DNA of 54,880 nt from Hyphomicrobium_A sp035517115 (lineage in GTDB: Bacteria; Pseudomonadota; Alphaproteobacteria; Rhizobiales; Hyphomicrobiaceae): positions 1 through 54,880 of the forward strand of contig DATIZL010000104.1 of NCBI GenBank assembly GCA_035517115.1. The letters are read 5' to 3'. This document shows, piece by piece, positions 33,743 through 41,909 of this stretch. The position numbers and the translations under genes were made by a program. Every line of letters begins with the position of its first letter. Positions within the stretch are counted from its first letter, which is position 1. The notes under the pieces were generated by a model. It saw only the letters and a program-made list of their open reading frames with translations. It was not told the origin of the DNA and searched no databases.

Positions 33743-34219
33743 TTAATTGGCGTACGCCAAGCCGCCCGTCGCATAGACGAGAAGATCGCCGGAGGCGTAG
33801 CCAATCCGGCCTCTCACCGTTCCCAGCCAATCGAGCCTTTCTGACACGGTTGCCGAGGTCGGGAGGAAGCCCAACAGGGTGGGATTTTGCGTGTCGCTGC
33901 CCTCGGCGTTCGTCCAGGAGAAGTCGGTCTCAGCACCGAACACCCAGTGCGCGTACTGGAAATTGTATCCGAGCTGACCACCGCCGATCACACCGCTCGT
34001 GTCGGAGGAGAAGCTGGACGGCGGGGTACCCAAGGCCGCTGCAATCGGACAAGCGAAGAACACCGATGAGCTGCAGCTCGTGTCCGAGTCCGCGTGGCCC
34101 CACGTGCCGCCGATGTTGACGCCCCCGTAGAAGCCTTCCCATTTGTGGATCGGTTCGGCTGAGGCATGACCAGCTGCAAGTGCGCTGATCAGCGCCAACG
34201 CGGATACGAACTTACGCAT
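33743..34219 (-). pseudogene. C-terminally truncated Omp25/Omp31-type porin-like protein
   Basis: A signal peptide (MRKFVSALALISALAAGHASA) is followed by WEGFYGGVNIGGTWGHA and alternating beta-strand segments ending LDWLGTVRGRIGYA, LLVYATGGLAYAN, then a stop. Full-length Omp25/Omp31-family proteins continue about 60-100 residues beyond the GLAY motif and end with an aromatic residue needed for outer-membrane insertion. Here the protein has 158 residues and lacks those last strands, so it is probably a remnant. No continuation is seen before galU, whose terminator begins about 30 bp further on. It could alternatively be a genuinely short form. Confidence 0.7.
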
Positions 34220-34440
34220 AACGCTACTCCCCCGTACGCAACGCCTAATCACTGATCAGGTGATTATCACTGAAGCATCACACTGGCTGTAACGCGCCCG
34301 CAACGTGAATCAGGAAAGCAGACGCTGCCCGCGGCATTGGCTTATGCGAAGCTGAATTGAGTGGAGCTCAAACTTTGCACCGGGAGGTTGCTCAGTGATC
34401 GTACGATAAGTTGCCTGACGATTCGCGGCCAGATTGCCCA

Positions 34441-36207
34441 TCAGTGGCGGAAGCGCACGCCGACCTGCACCTCCTCGACGGTGTAGTTGCCGTTCTCCGC
34501 CGTGGTGAAGAAGGCCGTGTGCTGATAGCGGCCGAACAGCACCCACTCGCGCGACAGATAGTATTCGAGCCCCGCCGCCCCCGTGGTCTGCTGCTCGGTC
34601 AGACCGCCGCCGACGAAATCGCGATTGTAGTAGCTGACGCCGGTCGTTCCGACGAGCCGCGTCGAGAAGCTGTGGCGCAGGGCGAGCGCGTACTGACGCT
34701 CGAGCACGCCGCCCGTGTCGGTGGTCGTCGTTTCCGCCACGTCGGTCGCCGCCGTGAACAGAAGCGAGGTCAACGGCGTGATGTGCCAGGTGAGGTCGGC
34801 GTCGAACAAGAGCGCATGGATGTCCTGCAGGAGGGCGTTGCCGTAGTCCTGCTGACCGTAGCCGAGGCTGAAAGATCCGTTGAGGATGGGGCTCGTGTTG
34901 CCGAACGACAGGCCGAAGCGATAGCGCTGGCCGTTCGAGGTCCGGTTGAGGCCGTCGGTGAAGGCCGCGATCGGATAGTCGCGCTGATTGAAGGAGATGT
35001 CCGAGAACAGGAACAGGTCGGGGTTGAACTCCCACTGCGGGCGCACCGCCTGCTCATAGAGCGTGAAATCGCGGTCGGCGTTGCTCTGGACCTGGCCGTC
35101 AACGACGTCGGTGCCGTATCGAGTATCGATGATATTGCCGCGCACCTGCACGCTGAGCCGGTTGAAGCGCTGGTTGCCGGCGAGGCTCGCGCGGTCGACG
35201 ATGATGTTGGGCCGCGTACCGATGGAGCTGGCGTTGATCGCCGAGCGGCTTTCCTGCGCGAGCTCGTGCGATACGTACGCCTGGATGTTGCTGAAGCGCG
35301 TGATGTCGAGACGCGACAACGCCTCGACGAGATAGGCGCGGTCGTCCTCGCTCGTGAACGTGTCATGGAAGCTGAGGTCGCCGGAGGCGCGGATCTCGAG
35401 GGCGTGATTGCTCCAGTTGGAGGCAAGCCGGGCCGACGGCCACAGCTCGAGCGCGAAGTCGCCGAGCGCCTCCGGCGAGGCAAAGACGTTGCTGTTGAAA
35501 TCGCCGTCGGTCTGCAGCGACGTGAACAGCAGGAAGCTGCCGAGCCGGGTGCCGAGCGGCACGAACGGATCGGGGTCGAAGGCGTGCCCCTCGATGGTGC
35601 TGAAGACGGGGTTCGTCTCCTGCGCCTCGAGCAGCAGCGGGTCGAAGCTCGGGGCGGTGCCGGCGTAGATGGCGAGGTCGCGCGCGTTGCGCATGTCGGC
35701 GAGCGTCACGTCCTCCTCGTTGGGAAGCGCCGGCGGCGCATTGAGGTCGACGATCCCTTCGTTCGAGGGCGGCGGAGCCTCGATCACCGCCGGCAGATCG
35801 CCATCCTGCGGCGGCAGCTGGCGTGGACGCGCGCGCGCCTCGCCGAACTCGTCCGTGTCCCCTCCCTGCTCCTCCGGCGCCGTGCCTGCCGTGGTGGCCT
35901 CCTCGGCCTCCGCCGCGGCCTGTGCGGCAGCGTCCTGCGGCTCGAGGCCATCCTGAGCGCCCGCAGGCGTGATGGTCGTCGTGCCGAAGTCGGGGGCAAA
36001 CCCAGTGTCGACTGGGGTCTGATCGTCGGGCGACAAGGAGGGATCGGGGGCCTCCGGAGTGGGAGGCGGGCGCTTGGGGGGCGCCACGACGGAAGCCGGC
36101 CGGTCCAGGATCTGCGCTTGGGCCTCACCCGGCGCCAGCCACGGCCCGGCCCCTGCTGCGGCAGCAAGCCACAACAAAAGCCAAATCGATCGCCGCCGGC
36201 TTACCAC
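34441..36207 (-). CDS. Large outer-membrane beta-barrel protein (BBP2-type)
   Basis: The 588-residue protein has a signal peptide ending EAQAQ, a Pro/Ala/Glu-rich disordered segment (about residues 35-165), then about 400 residues of alternating amphipathic strands such as RYRFGLSFGNTS and ALRHSFSTRLVGTTGVSYYN, ending VQVGVRFRH. That layout matches the outer membrane beta-barrel (BBP2-type) proteins found near exopolysaccharide and LPS genes. Nearby galE, galU and kdsD agree with an envelope role. GTG (VVSRRRSIW) is preferred because GGGAG lies about 6-8 bp upstream; a GTG seven codons earlier is also possible. The specific function is unknown. Confidence 0.75.
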   Translation of the reverse strand: MVSRRRSIWLLLWLAAAAGAGPWLAPGEAQAQILDRPASVVAPPKRPPPTPEAPDPSLSPDDQTPVDTGFAPDFGTTTITPAGAQDGLEPQDAAAQAAAEAEEATTAGTAPEEQGGDTDEFGEARARPRQLPPQDGDLPAVIEAPPPSNEGIVDLNAPPALPNEEDVTLADMRNARDLAIYAGTAPSFDPLLLEAQETNPVFSTIEGHAFDPDPFVPLGTRLGSFLLFTSLQTDGDFNSNVFASPEALGDFALELWPSARLASNWSNHALEIRASGDLSFHDTFTSEDDRAYLVEALSRLDITRFSNIQAYVSHELAQESRSAINASSIGTRPNIIVDRASLAGNQRFNRLSVQVRGNIIDTRYGTDVVDGQVQSNADRDFTLYEQAVRPQWEFNPDLFLFSDISFNQRDYPIAAFTDGLNRTSNGQRYRFGLSFGNTSPILNGSFSLGYGQQDYGNALLQDIHALLFDADLTWHITPLTSLLFTAATDVAETTTTDTGGVLERQYALALRHSFSTRLVGTTGVSYYNRDFVGGGLTEQQTTGAAGLEYYLSREWVLFGRYQHTAFFTTAENGNYTVEEVQVGVRFRH

Positions 36208-36437
36208 CAAGCGCTCCCATGAGATCACTCGTCACGCGAACGCCTGCACGTGCTTTTGACCCTACGGAGCGTCGGTTAACGGTCTGTTTAGGATGGAAAA
36301 GCCGGCACGTTGCAGGCCGCGAAGGGCCCCGGCGGGGCCTCGATTGGCGGTTACTAATCCCGTCCACGCGATTGGACGATCGATCGGGCTTTGATATATC
36401 AAAGGGCTAGGGCGGCTGGCAGCACGGGGGATCGCAG

Positions 36438-37460
36438 GTGACGGCGCCGGGGCCTTTTCGAAAATTCCGCAGCATCGAGGGCGGCAAGCGGGTAAGCCGC
36501 CTTCCGGTTGCATCTGCCTTGCGCACCCTCGACCTCGAGTGCGAGGGGCTCGGCATGCTGCGCGAGGTGCTGTCGACCACCATGGCGCGCGCCTTCGAGG
36601 AGGCGCTGCAGGCGATGCGCACAGCCCGCGGGCGCGTCATCGTCACCGGCATCGGCAAGAGCGGCCACGTGGGCCAGAAGATCGCGGCCACCTTCGCCTC
36701 CACGGGGCGTCCGGCCTTTTTCGTGCACCCGACGGAAGCCTCCCACGGCGACCTCGGCATGATCACGCGCGATGACGTGCTGCTGGCGCTGTCGTGGTCG
36801 GGGGAGACGGTGGAGCTGAAGCCCCTCATCACCTATTCGCGCCGCCACAAGGTCCCGCTCATCGCCATCACCTCGCGCACCGAGAGCGCGCTCGGCCAGC
36901 ACGCCGACATCGTCTTGGAGCTGCCGCGCATCAAGGAGGCCTGCCCGCACGGGCTCGCCCCTACCACCTCCACGACGATGCAGCTCGCGCTCGGCGATTG
37001 CCTTGCCATCGCCCTGCTCGAGGCCAAGGGCTTCACCGCCAGCGAGTTCAAGGATTTCCACCCCGGCGGCTCGCTCGGCGCCAGCCTGCAGTACGTGGCC
37101 GACGTCATGCACAAGGGCGACCGCCTGCCGCTCGCGCGCGACACCGAGGTCATGAGCGACGCCCTCGTCACCATGACGCAGAAGAGCTTCGGCTGCCTCG
37201 GCATCGTCGACGCCAAAGGCAGGCTGATCGGCATCGTCACCGACGGCGACCTGCGCCGTCACATGGGGGGCGATCTCGTCAAGGCCCGCACCGCCGACAT
37301 CATGACGCGGAAGCCCAAGACGGCGACGCCGAAGATGCTGGCGTCGGCGGCACTCGAGCTGATCAACGCCGCCCGCATCACGGCGCTGTTCGTGGTGGAC
37401 AAGGGCAAGCCGGTCGGCATCGTGCACGTGCACGACCTGCTCCGCGCCGGCGTGGCTTAG
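36438..37460 (+). CDS. kdsD: KdsD/KpsF, D-arabinose-5-phosphate isomerase
   Basis: The 340-residue protein has an N-terminal SIS sugar isomerase domain (GIGKSGHVGQKIAATF at about residue 70, HPTEASHGDLG with the conserved His, and ALSWSGET) and two CBS domains from about residue 215 (VADVMHKGDRLPL and ADIMTRKPKT). It converts ribulose-5-phosphate to arabinose-5-phosphate, the first step toward Kdo of LPS. The GTG start adds about 25 residues compared with E. coli KdsD; an internal start is not obvious. It lies in an envelope gene neighbourhood. Confidence 0.95.
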   Translation: MTAPGPFRKFRSIEGGKRVSRLPVASALRTLDLECEGLGMLREVLSTTMARAFEEALQAMRTARGRVIVTGIGKSGHVGQKIAATFASTGRPAFFVHPTEASHGDLGMITRDDVLLALSWSGETVELKPLITYSRRHKVPLIAITSRTESALGQHADIVLELPRIKEACPHGLAPTTSTTMQLALGDCLAIALLEAKGFTASEFKDFHPGGSLGASLQYVADVMHKGDRLPLARDTEVMSDALVTMTQKSFGCLGIVDAKGRLIGIVTDGDLRRHMGGDLVKARTADIMTRKPKTATPKMLASAALELINAARITALFVVDKGKPVGIVHVHDLLRAGVA

Positions 37461-37589
37461 TTCAGCCGCCCCCCTTATTCACCAGGTCTTTGACCGCTCA
37501 CCCTCGGCCTCCGGCGGGCGACAACGCGGGTTAGCGGGGCATTAGTCTCAATTTGCTCCTTAGGCTCGGGGATTTGAGGGATAGCATGC

Positions 37590-37718
37590 ATGCGTATGGC
37601 GGCTCTGTGCGTCGTGCTCTCGACGCTGCTTCTTGCGGGTTGCGCAGGCGGCGAGGTGTCCGACATCGAGCCCGCCGGTGTGGGGGCGGAGGAGCCCGAC
37701 CACCCAGCCGCGGACTGA
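37590..37718 (+). CDS. Tiny lipoprotein (42 residues)
   Basis: This short frame starts MRMAALCVVLS and has a clear lipobox, LLLAGC, with the lipidated Cys at residue 18. The mature part is only about 25 residues, acidic and Pro/Ala rich, ending PAAD. A GAGGG ribosome site lies about 9 bp before the ATG. It resembles in size the entericidin-like and LptM-like small lipoproteins, but the sequence does not match either by eye. It follows kdsD on the same strand after 129 bp, and ends 10 bp from the convergent hemH stop. Confidence 0.65.
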   Translation: MRMAALCVVLSTLLLAGCAGGEVSDIEPAGVGAEEPDHPAAD

Positions 37719-37727
37719 AGGCCCGCC

Positions 37728-38789
37728 TCACACCCAGCCTTTGAGCTCGCGGCGCACGACCGCCTCGATGACGCGCATGCCTTCCGCGCTGTCGTTGAGC
37801 GCCGGCATGTAGGCGAATTTCTCGCCGCCCCCTTCCACAAAGTAGTGCCGGTTCTCGCGGTCGAGCTCCTCGAGCGTCTCCAGGCAATCGGCGGAGAAGC
37901 CCGGGGCAACGAGTGCGAGCCGCTTCACGCCCTCGCCCGCGAGCCGCTTGACGGTCTCGTCGGTGTAGGGCTGCAGCCAGGGGTCGTTGCCGAAGCGGGA
38001 CTGGAACGTCGTGAGCCACTTGTCCGCAGGCCAGCCGAGGGCTGCGCGCAGCAGGCGCGAGGTCTTCTGGCATTGGCAGTGATAGGGATCGCCGTCCTCA
38101 AGGTAGGCCTGCGGCATTCCGTGGAAGGTGGCGATAATGACCTCAGGCTTGAAGTCGAGCGCGGCGAGGCGACCCCGCATGGAAGCCGCGAGCGCCTCGA
38201 TATAAACGGGATCGTCGTGGTAGCTCGGCGCCACCCGCACCGTCGGCTGCCAGCGCATGCCTATCAGCGCGCGGAAGGCCGCATCGCATGCGGTGGCGGA
38301 GGTCGCCGCGGCGTACTGGGGATAGAGCGGCACGAGCAGGATGCGGTCGCAGCCGCGCGCTTTCAGCGCCTCGATGCGGCTCGCGGTGGAGGGGTTGGCG
38401 TAGCGCATGGCCCAATCGACCTCGATGCGCGGATCATCCGCCAGTGCGGCGGCGAGCTTCTCCGCCTGCGAGCGCGTGATGGTCTTCAAGGGGCCTTCGT
38501 TCCGCTCCTCGTTCCAGATCGTCTGGTAGTCCTTGCCCCTACGGCCCGGGCGCACGGTCAGGATGATGAGGTTGAGGATCGGCCACCACTTCCAGCGCGG
38601 CACCTCGATGACGCGGCGGTCGGACAGGAACTCCTTCAAGTAGCGGCGCATGGACCAGTAGTCGGTCGCGTCCGGCGTGCCGAGGTTCAGAAGCAGGACG
38701 CCGATGCGGCCGTGCGCAGCCTCGGGGTGGCCGTCGGGCCGCGCCCCGTCCTGAGGCTCGAAGGCGCCGCTCCTCTTCGTCTCGTTCAC
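37728..38789 (-). CDS. hemH: HemH, ferrochelatase
   Basis: The 353-residue protein has the ferrochelatase signatures: LLLNLGTPDATDYWSMRRYL near the N-terminus, the metal-binding His in IATFHGMPQAY (about residue 222) and the conserved Glu in GFSADCLETLEEL (about residues 296-308). It inserts iron into protoporphyrin IX to make haem. GTG (VNETKRS) is chosen, with GAGGAC about 10 bp upstream; a TTG 16 codons earlier is less likely. The haem would serve cytochromes like the one at the left of the window, though no operon link exists. Confidence 0.96.
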   Translation of the reverse strand: MNETKRSGAFEPQDGARPDGHPEAAHGRIGVLLLNLGTPDATDYWSMRRYLKEFLSDRRVIEVPRWKWWPILNLIILTVRPGRRGKDYQTIWNEERNEGPLKTITRSQAEKLAAALADDPRIEVDWAMRYANPSTASRIEALKARGCDRILLVPLYPQYAAATSATACDAAFRALIGMRWQPTVRVAPSYHDDPVYIEALAASMRGRLAALDFKPEVIIATFHGMPQAYLEDGDPYHCQCQKTSRLLRAALGWPADKWLTTFQSRFGNDPWLQPYTDETVKRLAGEGVKRLALVAPGFSADCLETLEELDRENRHYFVEGGGEKFAYMPALNDSAEGMRVIEAVVRRELKGWV

Positions 38790-38895
38790 GTGGGCTTGTC
38801 CTCGGTCGGGCGAGCGGAAGGCGGGCACCTTAGCCAATAAGCGCGAGGAAGGCGACGGAGCACACCCCCACTAGCGAGCACGAGCGCGGAGGTCG

Positions 38896-39882
38896 TCAGG
38901 CGCCGGCGGCCGGGCGGCGGCGGCGCGTGGCAGGGGCGGCGGGCGTCTTATGATGCGACGCCGGCGGGGCTTCCTGCTCGGGCTCGCGATCCTTCAAGGC
39001 GACGGCGGCCTCCCAATAGGCCGCGATCGAGTGGTGCAGCGCCTTCGGGCTTTCGGCGAACAGCCTCAGGCCCATCGGGTGCGCGATTTCACGCAGCTCC
39101 TGCTGGCGCCGCCGCGCCAGCCTTTCGACCACGCCCGCATCCTCGCCCAGGCGCGCGCACGCCTCCGAGCGCAGGAAGGCCGAGAGCATCGCCAGATCGT
39201 GGTCGTCTCCCAGGATCTGCGACAAGGCGCGCGCCTCGCTCGCGCGTGCTTCCAGCGAGGCGGGCCAGGCGCGTGTCAACAGCAGCATCTGGCGCCAGTG
39301 CGTTTGCGCGCCCTTGCGCCATTCGTGGAAGGCCTCGTCGGTGAGCTCGACGTAGGCCGAGCGGAAGGCGCGGCGCGCCCGGCGGTAGCTCGCCTCCAAG
39401 CCCGGCCCCACGACCTCGAAGCCGCGGCCCGGAAGGCGCAGCTTCGCGAGGCGCTTCTTGGCCTCCGCCAATCGGCCTTGCGCCTGGCGCAGCGCTGCCG
39501 CTTCGAAGATGGGGCTCTGCTCGCCGTTGGTGGCGGTGAGCGCTTCCCGCAGGGCCTGGCCAAGCCCTTTTTTCGGGAAGCTTGCGGCTGCCTCGAGCTT
39601 CGCAACCGTCTCCAGAAGCACCTGCCGGTCGCGAGCGCTCGACAGGATGCGGGCGATCTCGCGCAGTTGCGCGTTCTCGTGGTGGAAGACGCTGTCGCCC
39701 AGCGCCGGGCGGACCAAGCGCAGAAGCGCCCGCAGCCGCTTCAGCGATTTTCGCGTCTCGTGCACGGCCACGACAGGATCGTCGGGCCCCCTAAGCTGGC
39801 CTTGCGCACGCTCGATCTGCTCGCGCGCAATCCGGTGGCAACCTTCCTCGAAGGTCTCGGCGAGCCTGAAGCGAAATGCCAT
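38896..39882 (-). CDS. CHAD-domain protein
   Basis: The 328-residue, all-helical protein has the conserved histidine/charged motifs of the CHAD domain (VHETRKSLKRLRALLRLV at about residues 41-58, FHEWRKGAQTHWRQM and LGDDHDLAMLSAFL). CHAD domains bind polyphosphate and often accompany a CYTH triphosphatase domain, which is absent here. The last 30 residues are a Pro/Ala/Arg-rich basic tail. The ATG before AFRFRLAET aligns with the family start. It lies downstream of the thiS-thiG-thiE run on the same strand, but a functional link is not evident. Confidence 0.9.
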   Translation of the reverse strand: MAFRFRLAETFEEGCHRIAREQIERAQGQLRGPDDPVVAVHETRKSLKRLRALLRLVRPALGDSVFHHENAQLREIARILSSARDRQVLLETVAKLEAAASFPKKGLGQALREALTATNGEQSPIFEAAALRQAQGRLAEAKKRLAKLRLPGRGFEVVGPGLEASYRRARRAFRSAYVELTDEAFHEWRKGAQTHWRQMLLLTRAWPASLEARASEARALSQILGDDHDLAMLSAFLRSEACARLGEDAGVVERLARRRQQELREIAHPMGLRLFAESPKALHHSIAAYWEAAVALKDREPEQEAPPASHHKTPAAPATRRRRPAAGA

Positions 39883-40017
39883 GCGCGCGCTCGTCTTCCG
39901 GGCCGGCCGACGCCTCACCCGCGGAGAAGAATGGTACAGTTCTCACATTCTGATGCTACCGAGCGTGCGAGCGCAAGCGGAGAAGGTTATGGGGGACGCT
40001 ATCTTTTTGCGCCTCGC

Positions 40018-40662
40018 TCACCCCTTCTGGTCGACACTGCACCGCACTCTGTCGGCCCACGCTAGCCAATCGCGAACACGCTGCTCGGGTTCCGATGCGG
40101 TCATAAAGTCGGTGATCACCGCCACCGACTGAGCACCCGCAGCAAGCACGGCGGGCGCGCGCTGCGGCGTGATGCCGCCGATGGCGACGAGGGGCTTGTT
40201 CCCGATCCGAGCCTTCCACTGGCGCACGCGGTCCAAGCCTTGCGGCGCCCATGGCATGACCTTGAGCTTCGTCTCGTAGACGGGCCCCAGCGCCACGTAG
40301 GCGGGCTCAACGGCGAGCGCGATCTGGAGCTCGTCCTCGCTGTGGGTCGAGACACCGATGCGAATGCCCGCGGACTTGATCGCCGCAAGGTCGGCCGCGG
40401 CGAGGTCCTCCTGGCCGAGGTGGACCCAACCGGCACCCAACTCGATCGCCTCGCGCCAATAATCGTTGACGATGAGCTGGCACCGGTGCCGGCGCGTGAC
40501 CGCAAGGCTCGCCGCGATCTGGCGGCGGACCTCCTCGCGGGGAGCCTCCTTGAGGCGCAGCTGCACGGTGCGCACGCCCAAGGGCACAAGGCGCGCCAGC
40601 CATCCCGCGTCGGGAACGATGGGGTAGAAGACGTCGGGGCCCGCAGCCAGCACCTCAGTCAT
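40018..40662 (-). CDS. thiE: ThiE, thiamine phosphate synthase
   Basis: The 214-residue TIM-barrel protein has the ThiE motifs VQLRLKEAP, CQLIVNDYWREAIELGAGWVHLGQED region (about residues 62-87), ALGPVYETKLK and VAIGGITPQ. It couples the thiazole and pyrimidine phosphates into thiamine monophosphate. The start overlaps the thiG stop by 8 bp (ATGACTGA), so the two are coupled. It is somewhat divergent from E. coli ThiE, as in many Rhizobiales, where it may be listed as ThiE-like. Confidence 0.93.
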   Translation of the reverse strand: MTEVLAAGPDVFYPIVPDAGWLARLVPLGVRTVQLRLKEAPREEVRRQIAASLAVTRRHRCQLIVNDYWREAIELGAGWVHLGQEDLAAADLAAIKSAGIRIGVSTHSEDELQIALAVEPAYVALGPVYETKLKVMPWAPQGLDRVRQWKARIGNKPLVAIGGITPQRAPAVLAAGAQSVAVITDFMTASEPEQRVRDWLAWADRVRCSVDQKG

Positions 40663-41485
40663 CGCCGGAGGTGCCGAGATCGAAGAACGGCGTGCCGGCG
40701 ACGGGGGTCGAGGGCTGCGCCATGTCGCGCGCCTCCATGAGCCCCGCCTCGTAGGCGGCGCGGCCCGCCATAATCGCCTTGGCGAAGGCCTCCGCCATGC
40801 GGGGCGGATCGCCCGCCTTGGCGACCGCCGTGTTGAGCAGCACGCCGTCGTAGCCCATCTCCATCGCGGCCGCCGCGTGCGAGGGCGCCCCGATCCCTGC
40901 ATCGACAATGAGCGGCACGCCGGCGAAATAGGCGCGCAGGCTCTTCAGCGCGTACGGATTGGCGAGCCCGCGGCCGGAGCCGATAGGCGCCCCCCACGGC
41001 ATCAAGACCTGGCAGCCGGCGGCCAGCAGGTGCTCGGCAATCGACAGGTCCTCGGTGGTGTAGGGCAGCACCTTGAACCCCTCGCGCGCGAGGATCCCGG
41101 CCGCCTCCACGAGGCCGATGACCTCCGGCTGCAAGGTGTCGTCGTTGGCGATGACCTCGAGCTTCACCCAATCGGTGGCGAACAGCTCGCGGGCCATGTG
41201 CGCCGTCGTCACCGCCTCCTTGACCGTGCGGCAGCCGGCGGTGTTGGGCAGCACGCGTACGCTGAGCGCACGCAGGAACTCGAGGAAGCGCTCGCCGGTG
41301 CGGCCGCGCGCCTGCTCCCGCCTGAGCGAGGCCGTCACGATGGCGGCGCCGGAAGATTCGACCGCACGCTGAAGCACGTGCGGGGAGGGGTAGCCGGCGG
41401 TGCCGAGCAAAAGGCGCGAGGGCAGTGCCACGCCGTAGAGCGTGAGTGCACTGGACGCCGCTGCCTTGGGATCCATCACGTTCAT
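40655..41485 (-). CDS. thiG: ThiG, thiazole synthase
   Basis: This 276-residue barrel protein has the catalytic Lys in WVKLEVI (about residue 106), VLPNTAGCRTVKEAV, MPWGAPIGSGRG and VDAGIGAPSHAA. It forms the thiazole phosphate from deoxyxylulose phosphate, dehydroglycine and the ThiS thiocarboxylate. It lies 9 bp after thiS and overlaps thiE. The ThiH or ThiO partner is encoded further upstream on the same strand as thiO, with one unrelated gene on the other strand between. Confidence 0.96.
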   Translation of the reverse strand: MNVMDPKAAASSALTLYGVALPSRLLLGTAGYPSPHVLQRAVESSGAAIVTASLRREQARGRTGERFLEFLRALSVRVLPNTAGCRTVKEAVTTAHMARELFATDWVKLEVIANDDTLQPEVIGLVEAAGILAREGFKVLPYTTEDLSIAEHLLAAGCQVLMPWGAPIGSGRGLANPYALKSLRAYFAGVPLIVDAGIGAPSHAAAAMEMGYDGVLLNTAVAKAGDPPRMAEAFAKAIMAGRAAYEAGLMEARDMAQPSTPVAGTPFFDLGTSGDD

Positions 41486-41494
41486 GGCTCAAGC

Positions 41495-41731
41495 CTAGCC
41501 GCCGTTGCGGGCGGACACGATCTCGATACGGTCGCCGCGCTCGATCGCGGTCTTGATGCGCGCGCCTTCCGCCACGAAATCGCCGTTGCGCGCGGTGGCG
41601 ATGCGCTTGCCCGCAAACCCCAGCTCGGCGATGAGCTCGGCGAGCGTTTGCGCGCGCGTCGCCAGCCTATCGCCGTTGACGACGATCTCACGTCCGTCGT
41701 TGGGGCACGTGGTCAGGGAACGTTCCTCCAT
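41495..41731 (-). CDS. thiS: ThiS, sulfur carrier protein
   Basis: The protein ends with the Gly-Gly (ARNGG) that is adenylated and thiocarboxylated, and the core from REIVVNGDRLATRA to the end matches the 65-residue ubiquitin-like ThiS. The ATG gives 77 residues, a slightly long N-terminus. Oddly, a strong GGAGGAA ribosome site lies inside this frame at codons 2-4, with a CTG 6-7 bp after it, and the ATG itself directly follows a GC-rich hairpin. Initiation at CTG, giving 72 residues, is therefore possible. It is the first gene of thiS-thiG-thiE. Confidence 0.9.
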   Translation of the reverse strand: MEERSLTTCPNDGREIVVNGDRLATRAQTLAELIAELGFAGKRIATARNGDFVAEGARIKTAIERGDRIEIVSARNGG

Positions 41732-41909
41732 CCCGCGCGCGGAAAATCGCCCGCGCGCCAATAGAATAGAATTCGCCCCGAAAGCTCAAGGCGGGGACGC
41801 CTTGGAGCGTCCCTCGCGTTGACAGTTCTCCGGAGCCGGTGCCATGAATATCGCTCTGGGGATGGCGATATACAAATAGGGCGGCCGCATATTCGGCTGG
41901 GGAGGCGCC
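41732..41909. promoter_or_regulatory. thiS leader and divergent promoter region with hairpins
   Basis: On the minus strand the leader holds a hairpin GGGACGC/GCGTCCC (41794-41813) and, directly before the thiS ATG, a GC-rich hairpin GCGCGCGG/CCGCGCGC. The conserved thi-box bases of a TPP riboswitch (CTGAGA and GATCTGG-type blocks) were not found. The divergent gene has a GGGGAGG ribosome site. Confidence 0.35.

Noticed and set aside
33743..34219. Full-length functional Omp25/Omp31 porin
   Set aside because: The reading frame stops before the final barrel strands, and no continuation or frameshifted remainder is seen before the galU terminator.
41732..41909. TPP riboswitch ahead of thiS
   Set aside because: Only a short GCGAGGGA-like stretch is present; the conserved CTGAGA and other thi-box blocks are missing. 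The thiO upstream region is filled by a repeat and also lacks them.
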